DNA of 7,408 bases from Lentisphaeria bacterium (GTDB taxonomy: Bacteria > Verrucomicrobiota > Lentisphaeria > Victivallales > JAUVCU01). The stretch lies in NCBI GenBank assembly GCA_030590715.1, contig JAUVCU010000071.1:1-7408 (forward strand), given 5' to 3'. This document shows positions 1 through 6,998 of the stretch, in pieces. The notes beneath the pieces were generated by a model that worked only from the letters and a program-made list of their open reading frames with translations, had not been told where the DNA came from and did no database searches. Position numbers and translations under genes: made by a program. The stretch's first letter is position 1. Every line of letters starts with the position of its first letter.

Positions 1-124
1 ACCAACTATTCACATAATGCAGACAGTATGATAGACTTTAATTTGTGTAGTATAACTGGCCGACTTTATGGGGTAGGCCAAATGTCAATAAATTCAGCAT
101 TGCGAACAAAGATGGGGCGGCAGG
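1..124. other. upstream non-coding leader of the binding-protein gene
   Basis: No supported gene lies here. An ORF opening at 28 runs out of frame into the binding-protein gene and has no family-like features. A TATAAC hexamer at 51-56 resembles a -10 box, but nothing like TTGACA sits 15-19 nt upstream. A short inverted repeat (TGGCC at 57-61, GGCCA at 76-80) is too weak to call. The stretch ends in a G-rich segment (114-124) just before the ATG at 125, which may serve as the ribosome binding site. Confidence 0.5.
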
Positions 125-1144
125 ATGAAAAAGATTCAAAAGCGTTACCTTATTATAATTGCGTGCATTCCGATCTTATTCATCTTTTATTATCTTTCTC
201 ACCCGAACCTTCTCTTAAGTGAACCTGAAAATGGGCATGGGAAATCACCTTCAGTTCTTATGGTTGGAACAAATGTCTGGCCCGGCTACGAGCCGCTGTA
301 TCTTGCCCGGGAGCTTGGATTTTATAATAGTATCGTCAGACTGGTCGAATTTACCTCCACAACACAGGTGATACGCGCGTTTAGAAACGGTACTATACAT
401 GTTGCCGCATTGACTCTGGATGAAGTTCTTCTTCTCGCTCAGGATGGGGTCGAAGTTAAAGTGATTCTGGTTACTGATATATCTCACGGAGGAGATGTCA
501 TTCTCAGTAAACCTGAGATAAAAACACTTAACGATTTGAAAGGAAAAAAGGTTGCTGTTGAAAATACAGCCCTTGGAGCTTATGTCCTCATGAGGGCTCT
601 TCAGTTGGCCGGAATGAATCTATCTGATATTGAAATTGTTCATTCTGAAGCGAGTGAACATACTGAAGTATTCTCGTCGGGCGAGGTTGATGCCGTTGTC
701 TCTTTTGATCCTGCAAGAAGCCGGATCCTTAATAGTGGAGCCAATTCAATATTTGACAGTACAATGATCCCTGGAGAAATTGTCGATGTATTAGTTGTAA
801 GAAATGATATTTTAAAGACCTCTTCAGATAAGCTCGGCACTCTATTTAACGGATGGTTCAAAGCATTGGATTACTTGAAGAACAGACCCGAACATGCCGC
901 AAAATTAATGACACCACGTATGAAGTTGTCGGCGGAAGATGTGCTGGCAAGTTATGACGGGCTCATACTTCCTGATCTTGATAAGAATAAAGCAATGCTT
1001 GGAGGGGCGCATCCTGAACTTGATAAGTTAATAATCAAATTGACAGAAGTGATGCTGCAGACCGATCTTTTATTTCGAAAGCCCGAAGGTGGTGACTTTA
1101 CCGACTCGGCCCTTCTGGAAAATGTAAATGTAGAAAAGGACTAA
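125..1144 (+). CDS. membrane-anchored periplasmic substrate-binding protein, NMT1/THI5 (NrtA/SsuA/TauA)-like
   Basis: This 339-residue protein starts with a basic n-region (KKIQKR) and one hydrophobic segment at about residues 8-24, so it is exported or anchored with its bulk in the periplasm. The mature part begins with VGTNVWPGYEPLYLARELG (47-65), typical of the NMT1/TauA binding-protein superfamily. An LxDLKGKKVAVE-type segment near 135-146 and SSGEVDAVVSFDP (184-196) are further hallmarks of these two-lobed ligand-binding folds. Relatives usually deliver nitrate, sulfonates, pyrimidine-like compounds or other small solutes to ABC importers; the ligand here is unknown. No permease or ATPase is present. 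The gene is followed after 14 nt by a sensor kinase, so I infer a role as a co-sensor presenting ligand to that kinase rather than transport. It ends with tandem stops (TAATAA, 1142-1147). The ATG at 125 is the only start that keeps the whole hydrophobic N-terminus; the Shine-Dalgarno is poor (G-rich 114-120, AGG abutting the ATG). Confidence 0.85.
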   Translation: MKKIQKRYLIIIACIPILFIFYYLSHPNLLLSEPENGHGKSPSVLMVGTNVWPGYEPLYLARELGFYNSIVRLVEFTSTTQVIRAFRNGTIHVAALTLDEVLLLAQDGVEVKVILVTDISHGGDVILSKPEIKTLNDLKGKKVAVENTALGAYVLMRALQLAGMNLSDIEIVHSEASEHTEVFSSGEVDAVVSFDPARSRILNSGANSIFDSTMIPGEIVDVLVVRNDILKTSSDKLGTLFNGWFKALDYLKNRPEHAAKLMTPRMKLSAEDVLASYDGLILPDLDKNKAMLGGAHPELDKLIIKLTEVMLQTDLLFRKPEGGDFTDSALLENVNVEKD

Positions 1145-1158
1145 TAATACTTAATTTT

Positions 1159-3804
1159 ATGCGGATATCAATCAAATATTCTGTACCGTTGGCGCTGTTT
1201 ATTTTCTCCTTTGTCATGAGTATATGGGGAGGGCTTTACAACGGTTACCTTATGATTCACAGGGTTGAAAAGGAATTTTTCACAAACTATAACCTTACAA
1301 TGAATCACCTTCAGGAAGATCTAGAACACGCCTTTTCTGAATTCAACAGGAATTGGGCACAGGAACTATTGGTTTCTGCAGGCTGTCGTTCGTATATAAA
1401 GAAGCTTCAGGTCGTGGATCATAAGGGCGAGATCATCATGTCTATCAACCGCGCTGAAATAGGGAACATGTTTGGAGTTGATGAAAAAGAGCGGAAGATT
1501 CTTAAAGAAGTAAGTATCGTCAAGAAGACAATGACCGGCTCACTGTTTATGTCTGATGACCGGTATACTTTGTTCGGTGTGTTTCCTGTCAAGCTGGAAA
1601 GGTCTGAAGGTGATCTTAGGTTAAAGAAAACTGGGTTTTTAAGGGTCAATGCAGATATGTGCCACGAAAAACAGTTCGTTTGGCGCAGGCTTATTAAGCA
1701 GGCTTTACATATAACGATAGTGATAACTATATTCACTTTATTGTTGTGGATGTTTTTTCACCTTAAACTGACCAGAAGAATAAATTACCTTATTGAAGCG
1801 ACAAAATTAGTGGGAATAGGTAGCGGCCTTCCAATTGACACCGGAGTTACCGGGAGTGATGAGATTGCCGAACTTGCCCGCTCACTTGAAAAGATGGCCG
1901 AACAAAGACTGAGTGCGGAACAAAAGGTAAAGCTGGCAAATGAGAATCTTGAACATCAGGTTAGGGAGAGAACGGCGGATCTAGTGGAGAGCAAAAGGGC
2001 AATGCATGCTCTTGTTCGCAATTTGCCGGGTATGGCTTATCGACGTTTGAACGATGAGCATTGGACTATGAAGTTCATCAGTGATGGTTGTTTTGATATT
2101 ACCGGCTATAAACCGCTATACCTTTTTGATAATAAGTATATAAGCTATGTTTATCTTATCAATGATGATGACCGTAAGGTCGTTTGTGATAATATACAAA
2201 CTGCTGTTCGAAACCACGGGGGGTATGAACTGACATACAGACTGAAGAACAAGGATGGAGAAGAAAAATGGATGTGGGAACGGGGGCAGGGAGTATATGA
2301 TAGTGACAATATGTTGATAGCGCTTGAAGGTTTTATTAATGATATAACTGCCAATAAAAAGGCTCAAGTAGAACTGCAGGAAGCCAAGGCTGCAGCAGAG
2401 GCAGCAAACTATGCAAAAGATCAATTTCTGGCTAATATGACTCATGAGCTACGTACACCTCTTAATGCAATTATCGGTTTTTCAGATATTATGAAGATAA
2501 AAGTAACAGAACCGCAGTCTCAGGGTTGGGTCGATTCAATATCAAAAGCAGGCCATTCTCTACTGAATCTTGTTAATGACATACTCGACCTGACAAAAAT
2601 GGAAACAGGAAAGATGGAAAACAGACCGACGTCTGTGTCATTAAAAAGACTTATTCACGAGATCCATTCAGTTTTTTCTCCTTCGTTTGAGAACAAAGGG
2701 GTCAAATTTTCATATTCACTTATGGACTCGGTACCAGCTGCTCTTCTGATTGACGAAAACAAACTGACTCAGGTTCTCAACCATCTTGTCAGTAATGCAG
2801 AGAAGTTTACGCAAACGGGGAGTGTGAAGATTAGCGTCAGATGTTGCCATACTGACAGAATAAATGACAGCAGTTATGAGATCAATATTTGCGTAGAAGA
2901 TACCGGTATCGGAATCCCTGATGAATATCTGGAATCAGTGTTTGAACCGTTTATTCAGGTGAACAGGTCTGTAATGCAACAGCAGGGGACCGGGCTTGGT
3001 TTGACTGTTACCAAGCGTTTTGTCGAAATGATGAACGGGACAATATCAATTGCAAGTGCAGTCGGGCACGGAACCAAAGTTTTTGTGACCTTATACGATA
3101 TTGAGAAAACGGTATGTATTGACAGTATAAATAATGATGAGAAAATGTACAATAGTGCAAACTTAACGTTTGAACCGGCATTGATTGAGATTGTTGACGA
3201 TGTCCCTCACAACCGTGAACTGCTGGAGTCCTTCCTCGATGAATGGGATTTCTCATTTACTAAAGCTCAAAACGGGAAAGAAGCTATAGAGCTGGTTCAT
3301 GCTAAGACTCCGGATTTGATCCTTATGGACATAAAGATGCCGGTAATGGATGGTAAAGAGGCTACAGAAATTCTAAAAACGGACAATAGATATAAAGACA
3401 TACCGATTATAGCGATTTCTGCCTCTCTCATGTATAAGGAAGAGGTCGAATTGTCAGGTATCTGTGATGCGTTGTTACAGAAGCCTGTATCCCAACGTGA
3501 ACTTGTGTCTGAGTTGATGAAATACCTTCCTCATACCATTGCAGAAAACCTTGAAACCGTAGATCCGGAAGACACACAGACAGACCTTGCTAAATTAGAT
3601 GAAGACCTTACCGGTCTTTCTGAAAATACCATTTCAGAGCTCCGTGGAGCTTTGGAGTGTGGTCATGCTCAGACGATAACAACAATAACAAATGAGATAT
3701 CTGTCGAACATCCTTATATTGCTAAACGGATGAAGAGACTCTCAGATGATTTTGCATACGAGTCGATTCTTAAATTGCTCAATGATATTCACTCTAAGAA
3801 CTAA
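1159..3804 (+). CDS. PAS-containing hybrid sensor histidine kinase with receiver domain
   Basis: This 881-residue inner-membrane kinase has: TM1 at about 8-28; a periplasmic sensor of about 150 residues with a Cache-like VVDHKGEIIMS segment (85-95); TM2 at about 182-202; HAMP at about 203-256; a short coiled coil; a PAS domain of PAS_3 type at about 283-398; a second coiled coil; HisKA with phospho-acceptor H429 in THELRTP; HATPase_c with N-box N541/N546, G1 DTGIG (581-585), F-box FEPF and G2 GTGLGL (610-615); and a receiver domain at about 674-790 with acidic pair D680/D681, phospho-acceptor D724, S754 and K775. All catalytic residues are present, so it should be active. A tail of about 90 residues follows the receiver and has no Hpt signature. 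The gene starts 14 nt after the binding-protein gene, and the only Shine-Dalgarno-like sequence, AAAGGA (1135-1140), is 18 nt from the ATG, so translational coupling is likely. The first ATG is kept because it preserves TM1. The signal and the downstream regulator are unknown. Confidence 0.93.
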   Translation: MRISIKYSVPLALFIFSFVMSIWGGLYNGYLMIHRVEKEFFTNYNLTMNHLQEDLEHAFSEFNRNWAQELLVSAGCRSYIKKLQVVDHKGEIIMSINRAEIGNMFGVDEKERKILKEVSIVKKTMTGSLFMSDDRYTLFGVFPVKLERSEGDLRLKKTGFLRVNADMCHEKQFVWRRLIKQALHITIVITIFTLLLWMFFHLKLTRRINYLIEATKLVGIGSGLPIDTGVTGSDEIAELARSLEKMAEQRLSAEQKVKLANENLEHQVRERTADLVESKRAMHALVRNLPGMAYRRLNDEHWTMKFISDGCFDITGYKPLYLFDNKYISYVYLINDDDRKVVCDNIQTAVRNHGGYELTYRLKNKDGEEKWMWERGQGVYDSDNMLIALEGFINDITANKKAQVELQEAKAAAEAANYAKDQFLANMTHELRTPLNAIIGFSDIMKIKVTEPQSQGWVDSISKAGHSLLNLVNDILDLTKMETGKMENRPTSVSLKRLIHEIHSVFSPSFENKGVKFSYSLMDSVPAALLIDENKLTQVLNHLVSNAEKFTQTGSVKISVRCCHTDRINDSSYEINICVEDTGIGIPDEYLESVFEPFIQVNRSVMQQQGTGLGLTVTKRFVEMMNGTISIASAVGHGTKVFVTLYDIEKTVCIDSINNDEKMYNSANLTFEPALIEIVDDVPHNRELLESFLDEWDFSFTKAQNGKEAIELVHAKTPDLILMDIKMPVMDGKEATEILKTDNRYKDIPIIAISASLMYKEEVELSGICDALLQKPVSQRELVSELMKYLPHTIAENLETVDPEDTQTDLAKLDEDLTGLSENTISELRGALECGHAQTITTITNEISVEHPYIAKRMKRLSDDFAYESILKLLNDIHSKN

Positions 3805-3897
3805 GCTCATATTGATTCTACACATAGACCTGCTACTTCATTTTACTTGTCTGTTTTCTACCTGGAGCGGCCTTTTATTTATCGGCATCTTCCTCGG

Positions 3898-3925
3898 TTG
3901 ACTATTGTAGGCGCACTGTTATACA
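3898..3925 (+). promoter_or_regulatory. candidate sigma70-type promoter for the triple-binding-domain kinase
   Basis: TTGACT (3898-3903, five of six matches to the -35 consensus) is followed after 16 nt by TATACA (3920-3925, four of six), with TG at 3917-3918 forming an extended -10. Transcription would start near 3932 and give a leader of about 50 nt. This is a consensus match by eye only; the surrounding AT-richness raises the chance of a false positive. Confidence 0.4.
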
Positions 3926-3970
3926 ATTTGTTTATATATACTTAGGCATAAAAGCTGTTACCGAAAGAAT

Positions 3971-3976
3971 AGGTGG
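3971..3976 (+). promoter_or_regulatory. ribosome binding site deciding the start at 3981
   Basis: AGGTGG differs from the ideal AGGAGG by one base and lies 4 nt before the ATG at 3981. That start also preserves the complete signal peptide, whereas the later in-frame ATG pair at 4020-4025 would cut it. Confidence 0.65.
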
Positions 3977-3980
3977 TTAT

Positions 3981-6900
3981 ATGCTCAAAAGATTACTCTT
4001 GTTTGTAGCTGTATATCTGATGATGGGGGTATCCCATGTGCTGATGGGGCAGTCTAAATCAATAATACTTTCCGATACTGAAAGGCAATGGCTACAAGAT
4101 CATCCCGTTATCCGTGTGTCGAATGAACTTGACTGGCCTCCTTTTGATTTTATGAAGGATGGATTCCCTGCCGGATTCTCCATTGATTATGTGAACCTTG
4201 TCGCAGAAAAAGTTGGCTTGAAGGTCGATTGGGTGAATGGGTATACATGGGAACAGTTGACTTCTCTGTTCAAAGAAAAAAAAATAGACCTGTTACAAAG
4301 CGTTGCTCAAACTCCCAAACGCTCCCTGTTTATGAGTTTTACAAAGCCGTACGCCGAATCGGGGACAGCTGTTTTTATGCGCAAAGGAGTTACGAGAGTC
4401 GGGAGTGTTAATGAATTACGTGGGAAAAAGGTTGCAGTTGTCAGAGGGTTCATGGTTGAGGAGGAGCTTGAGCGTAATTATCCAGACATTACAATTATCA
4501 GAAAGTCCACCTCGTTAGAGACTTTACAGTCTGTCGCCACAGGTGAGTCTGATGCCGCATTACTAATGCAGGCTGTTGGAGAATATCTGATTAAGAAAAA
4601 CTTCATTGTAAATCTACATGCGGTAGCCGCCACAAACCGCAGAGAATTCCCTGTCTCCCCTATGCGTCTGGCTGCGCAAAAACAACACCCGGAACTGATC
4701 TCTATTTTAGAGAAAGGGATGGATGCTGTTTCTAATAAAGAGTATGACGAAATAACTCGTAAGTGGGTCTTCAATGAGAACACACGTCAGGTTAAATTGT
4801 CCCATAAGGAAAAAGTCTGGCTTGCAGCACATTCGGAAATTACTTTAGGTACCGATGAAACCTGGGCTCCCAATGTTGTTAGAAAGGGTGATGGAAGTTT
4901 GGCTGGTATTGACGTGGATTACCTCGACTACATAAAAAAAGTAACTGGTCTGAGTATTAAGATAAAAATAGGGAGCTGGGCAGATATTGTTGAAGATGCA
5001 GAAGCCGGGCGAATTGATGGTTTGATGGACTCGGCAGTTATTGATTCAAGGAGAAAGCACTTTCTTTTCTCCAAACCCTATCTCACAGAATACCCGATAC
5101 TACTTGTACGTATGGGGGACAGTATAAAGGTTGATGCTCCGGAGGACCTTAACGGGAAACAGATTTTCTACCAGAAAGGCAACGCATTTAACAAAAAGGT
5201 ATTGGATAGCCTTACCGGTATTAGGGCTGTTGGAGCTGAATCAGAGCTTAAGGCTGTAAAGTTAGTGGTCGAGGGTAAAGGTGATGCCTGCATCATCTCC
5301 TCCCAGATTTATGGGACGTATGCTAAAAGCTTCGCAAAAGTAGTAGCAATCGGTTGGTGGTTTGACGACCACCCGCTTGAACTTGTCTACTCGATCCGTA
5401 AGGACTGGCCGGAGTTGGTCAGCATTATTAATAAGGCTTTGAATGAAATGCCGCAGGAAAGAAAAAATAATATTATCAAAAAGTGGTCTGGCCTGACCCG
5501 AGAAGAGTTCTTTAGACCCGCGAACATCCTGACATCTCAAGAACAAAAATGGCTTAAGGCCCACAAACAGATCCGTCTGGGCGTTGACCCCTTGTGGCCT
5601 CCTTTTGAATTTCTGGAACTTGGAGAAAACTACCGCGGAATCGCCGCTGACTTTGTGCGCACAATAAATGACGATCTTGATATCGAAATGAAACACGTTT
5701 CCGGCCTTACATGGGCCCAAGTCATTGAAAAAGCGAAGGCGGGAGAGATTGATGTACTTCCGTGTGTGGTTAAGACTCCGGAGCGGATGGAATATCTGAA
5801 TTTCACAGAGCCATATGTTGAAAGACCGCTGGTTATATTATCAGAAGAAGATTCTCCGCTATATGAGGATATCGACGAAATCATGGGGACGATAGCTGTC
5901 ATTGAAGGATATTATGCAGAAGAGCTGCTACAGCGTGATTATCCGCATAAGAAATTTCTCACGATAAAAACTCTCGAAGAGGCTATTAGGGCTGTTTCCC
6001 GTGGTAAAGCAGATGCTTTCGTGGGGAACGTGACATCGATAAACTATAATATCCGCAGGCTGGGGATAGATAATGTGAAAATATCGGGTTATTCGGAATA
6101 CCGTTTTGAGCTTCATCTCGCTGTACGTAAAGACTGGCCCGAACTTGTAACTATTTTAAACAAACAGCTGGCCTCTATTCCTAAAACAGAAAAACGGCAG
6201 ATCATCTCTTCATGGACCAATTATCGGGTTGAAAGAGAGGTTGACTGGCTGTTTCTAACATTATGGGCCGGAGGAGTTACAATCATTGCCGGAGGCGTTG
6301 TTTCATTTTTCGTATATACAAATAGCAGGCTGACAAAAGAAGTTGTTGAACGGAAAAAAGCCGAAGAAATTGCTGATGAAGCAAATGCTCAACTGACCAA
6401 AGCAAAAGAGTCTGCAGAAGCAGCAAATATGGCTAAAAGTGAATTCCTTGCAATTATGAGCCATGAAATACGAACTCCGATGAATGCTGTTATCGGGTTC
6501 TCTGAAATTTTAGCGGAAACAGAGTTATCGTTTCAGCAGCAGACCTACGTAAAAAATATCAGGACTGGAGGACGGCTCCTGCTTAATCTGATTAACGATA
6601 TTTTGGACTTGTCTAAAATTGAAGCGGGGAAAATGGAACTTCAGCATTCTCTGGTAAACCCTCACGATCTTTTTTACGAAATGGAACTGATCTTTTCCAA
6701 CAAGATTAATGAAAAAGGGCTCGAACTGATTATCGAAATTGGTGATAATGTCCCGAAAATGTTGATACTTGATGAAGGACGACTGCGGCAGATTCTGGTA
6801 AACCTTATAGGAAATGCGATCAAATTTACCCGTTCCGGCCATATTAAGCTTTCCGTTTCATCTGTATTCTACGGTGAAATACGTAGCCACCTCGATCTTG

Positions 6901-6998
6901 TCTTTTCTGTTGCAGATACGGGGATCGGTATACCAAAGGATCAACAGGAAAAAATATTTAAAGCATTTGAACAGGTGAAAGGTCAGATAAATGACTAA
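3981..6998 (+). CDS. BvgS/EvgS-like sensor kinase with three periplasmic solute-binding domains, interrupted by an in-frame TAA
   Basis: The 1005 codons before the stop encode: a signal peptide (about 1-23); three successive SBP_bac_3/PBPb domains (about 42-262, 283-503, 527-746); one TM segment (about 756-779); a coiled coil (about 783-816); HisKA with phospho-acceptor H828 in SHEIRTP; and most of HATPase_c, with N-box N941/N945, G1 DTGIG (979-983) and F-box FKAF (993-996). HAMP and PAS are absent, so binding-domain movement would be passed straight through the TM helix to the kinase. Ligands of this class are often amino acids or other small solutes; BvgS and EvgS carry two such domains. 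TAA at 6996-6998 comes before the G2 glycine box. As read, the product lacks G2, G3 and its receiver and should not autophosphorylate, although it could still bind ligand. The same frame continues past the stop to the window edge, so the ancestral gene is longer. A promoter and a good ribosome binding site precede it. Confidence 0.9.
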   Translation: MLKRLLLFVAVYLMMGVSHVLMGQSKSIILSDTERQWLQDHPVIRVSNELDWPPFDFMKDGFPAGFSIDYVNLVAEKVGLKVDWVNGYTWEQLTSLFKEKKIDLLQSVAQTPKRSLFMSFTKPYAESGTAVFMRKGVTRVGSVNELRGKKVAVVRGFMVEEELERNYPDITIIRKSTSLETLQSVATGESDAALLMQAVGEYLIKKNFIVNLHAVAATNRREFPVSPMRLAAQKQHPELISILEKGMDAVSNKEYDEITRKWVFNENTRQVKLSHKEKVWLAAHSEITLGTDETWAPNVVRKGDGSLAGIDVDYLDYIKKVTGLSIKIKIGSWADIVEDAEAGRIDGLMDSAVIDSRRKHFLFSKPYLTEYPILLVRMGDSIKVDAPEDLNGKQIFYQKGNAFNKKVLDSLTGIRAVGAESELKAVKLVVEGKGDACIISSQIYGTYAKSFAKVVAIGWWFDDHPLELVYSIRKDWPELVSIINKALNEMPQERKNNIIKKWSGLTREEFFRPANILTSQEQKWLKAHKQIRLGVDPLWPPFEFLELGENYRGIAADFVRTINDDLDIEMKHVSGLTWAQVIEKAKAGEIDVLPCVVKTPERMEYLNFTEPYVERPLVILSEEDSPLYEDIDEIMGTIAVIEGYYAEELLQRDYPHKKFLTIKTLEEAIRAVSRGKADAFVGNVTSINYNIRRLGIDNVKISGYSEYRFELHLAVRKDWPELVTILNKQLASIPKTEKRQIISSWTNYRVEREVDWLFLTLWAGGVTIIAGGVVSFFVYTNSRLTKEVVERKKAEEIADEANAQLTKAKESAEAANMAKSEFLAIMSHEIRTPMNAVIGFSEILAETELSFQQQTYVKNIRTGGRLLLNLINDILDLSKIEAGKMELQHSLVNPHDLFYEMELIFSNKINEKGLELIIEIGDNVPKMLILDEGRLRQILVNLIGNAIKFTRSGHIKLSVSSVFYGEIRSHLDLVFSVADTGIGIPKDQQEKIFKAFEQVKGQIND
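4104..6218 (+). repeat. three tandem periplasmic binding-domain repeats within the kinase
   Basis: The approximate units are 4104-4766, 4827-5489 and 5559-6218. Each opens with a WLxxH motif (W37, W280, W524), giving a period of 243-244 residues. Units 1 and 3 share WPPF[DE]F (52-57, 539-544) and TP[KE]R followed by a [ST]xPY segment (R114, R602), the usual ligand-pocket positions. Unit 2 is the most divergent: WPPF is replaced by TWAPN (294-298) and TPxR by IDSR (R357), but its SKPY segment is kept. All three end with a KxWP/HPELVxI-type segment and a W-containing helix. The repeats are ancient at the protein level; no long identical DNA stretch was noticed. Confidence 0.85.
6996..6998 (+). 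other. in-frame nonsense codon (TAA) inside the HATPase domain
   Basis: The reading frame is ...GQIND-TAA-YGGTGLGLAIT... Aligned to the usual EQVDGSTTRKYGGTGLGL of this kinase class, the stop occupies the position usually held by lysine, so one A-to-T change (AAA to TAA) would explain it. GAA or CAA are alternative ancestors. Frame is unchanged on both sides, so this is a substitution and not an indel. The other two genes end in TAA, so TAA is a genuine stop in this organism. Confidence 0.9.

Larger units (their letters stand above)
3805..3980 (+). other. intergenic region between the two kinase genes
   Basis: These 176 nt are AT-rich and non-coding. They hold a candidate promoter (3898-3925) and the ribosome binding site for the next gene. 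I looked for a hairpin followed by a T-run after the stop at 3802-3804 and found none convincing, so transcription from the first unit may read through. Confidence 0.6.

Noticed and set aside
51..80. Promoter or operator upstream of the binding-protein gene (TATAAC at 51-56; TGGCC/GGCCA inverted repeat)
   Set aside because: There is no matching -35 box, and the five-base arms are too short to distinguish from chance.
155..166. Possible lipobox IIAC (residues 11-14) in the binding protein
   Set aside because: The pattern fits formally, but only about four hydrophobic residues precede the cysteine and the hydrophobic segment continues well past it, so an ordinary anchor is more likely.
28..222. 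Forward ORF of 64 codons overlapping the start of the binding-protein gene
   Set aside because: It overlaps the better supported gene by about 100 nt in another frame, has no family-like motif and no convincing ribosome binding site.
3556..3801. C-terminal Hpt domain on the first kinase
   Set aside because: Histidines are present, but the HxxKG-type phosphotransfer motif is absent.
3805..3897. Rho-independent terminator after the first kinase
   Set aside because: No stable GC-rich hairpin followed by a T-run could be found by eye.
5262..5720. Reverse-strand ORF of 152 codons, and other reverse ORFs (for example 2116-2445, 6525-6842)
   Set aside because: They lie wholly antisense to domains with clear kinase or binding-protein motifs and show no recognisable features, so they are shadows of the coding strand.
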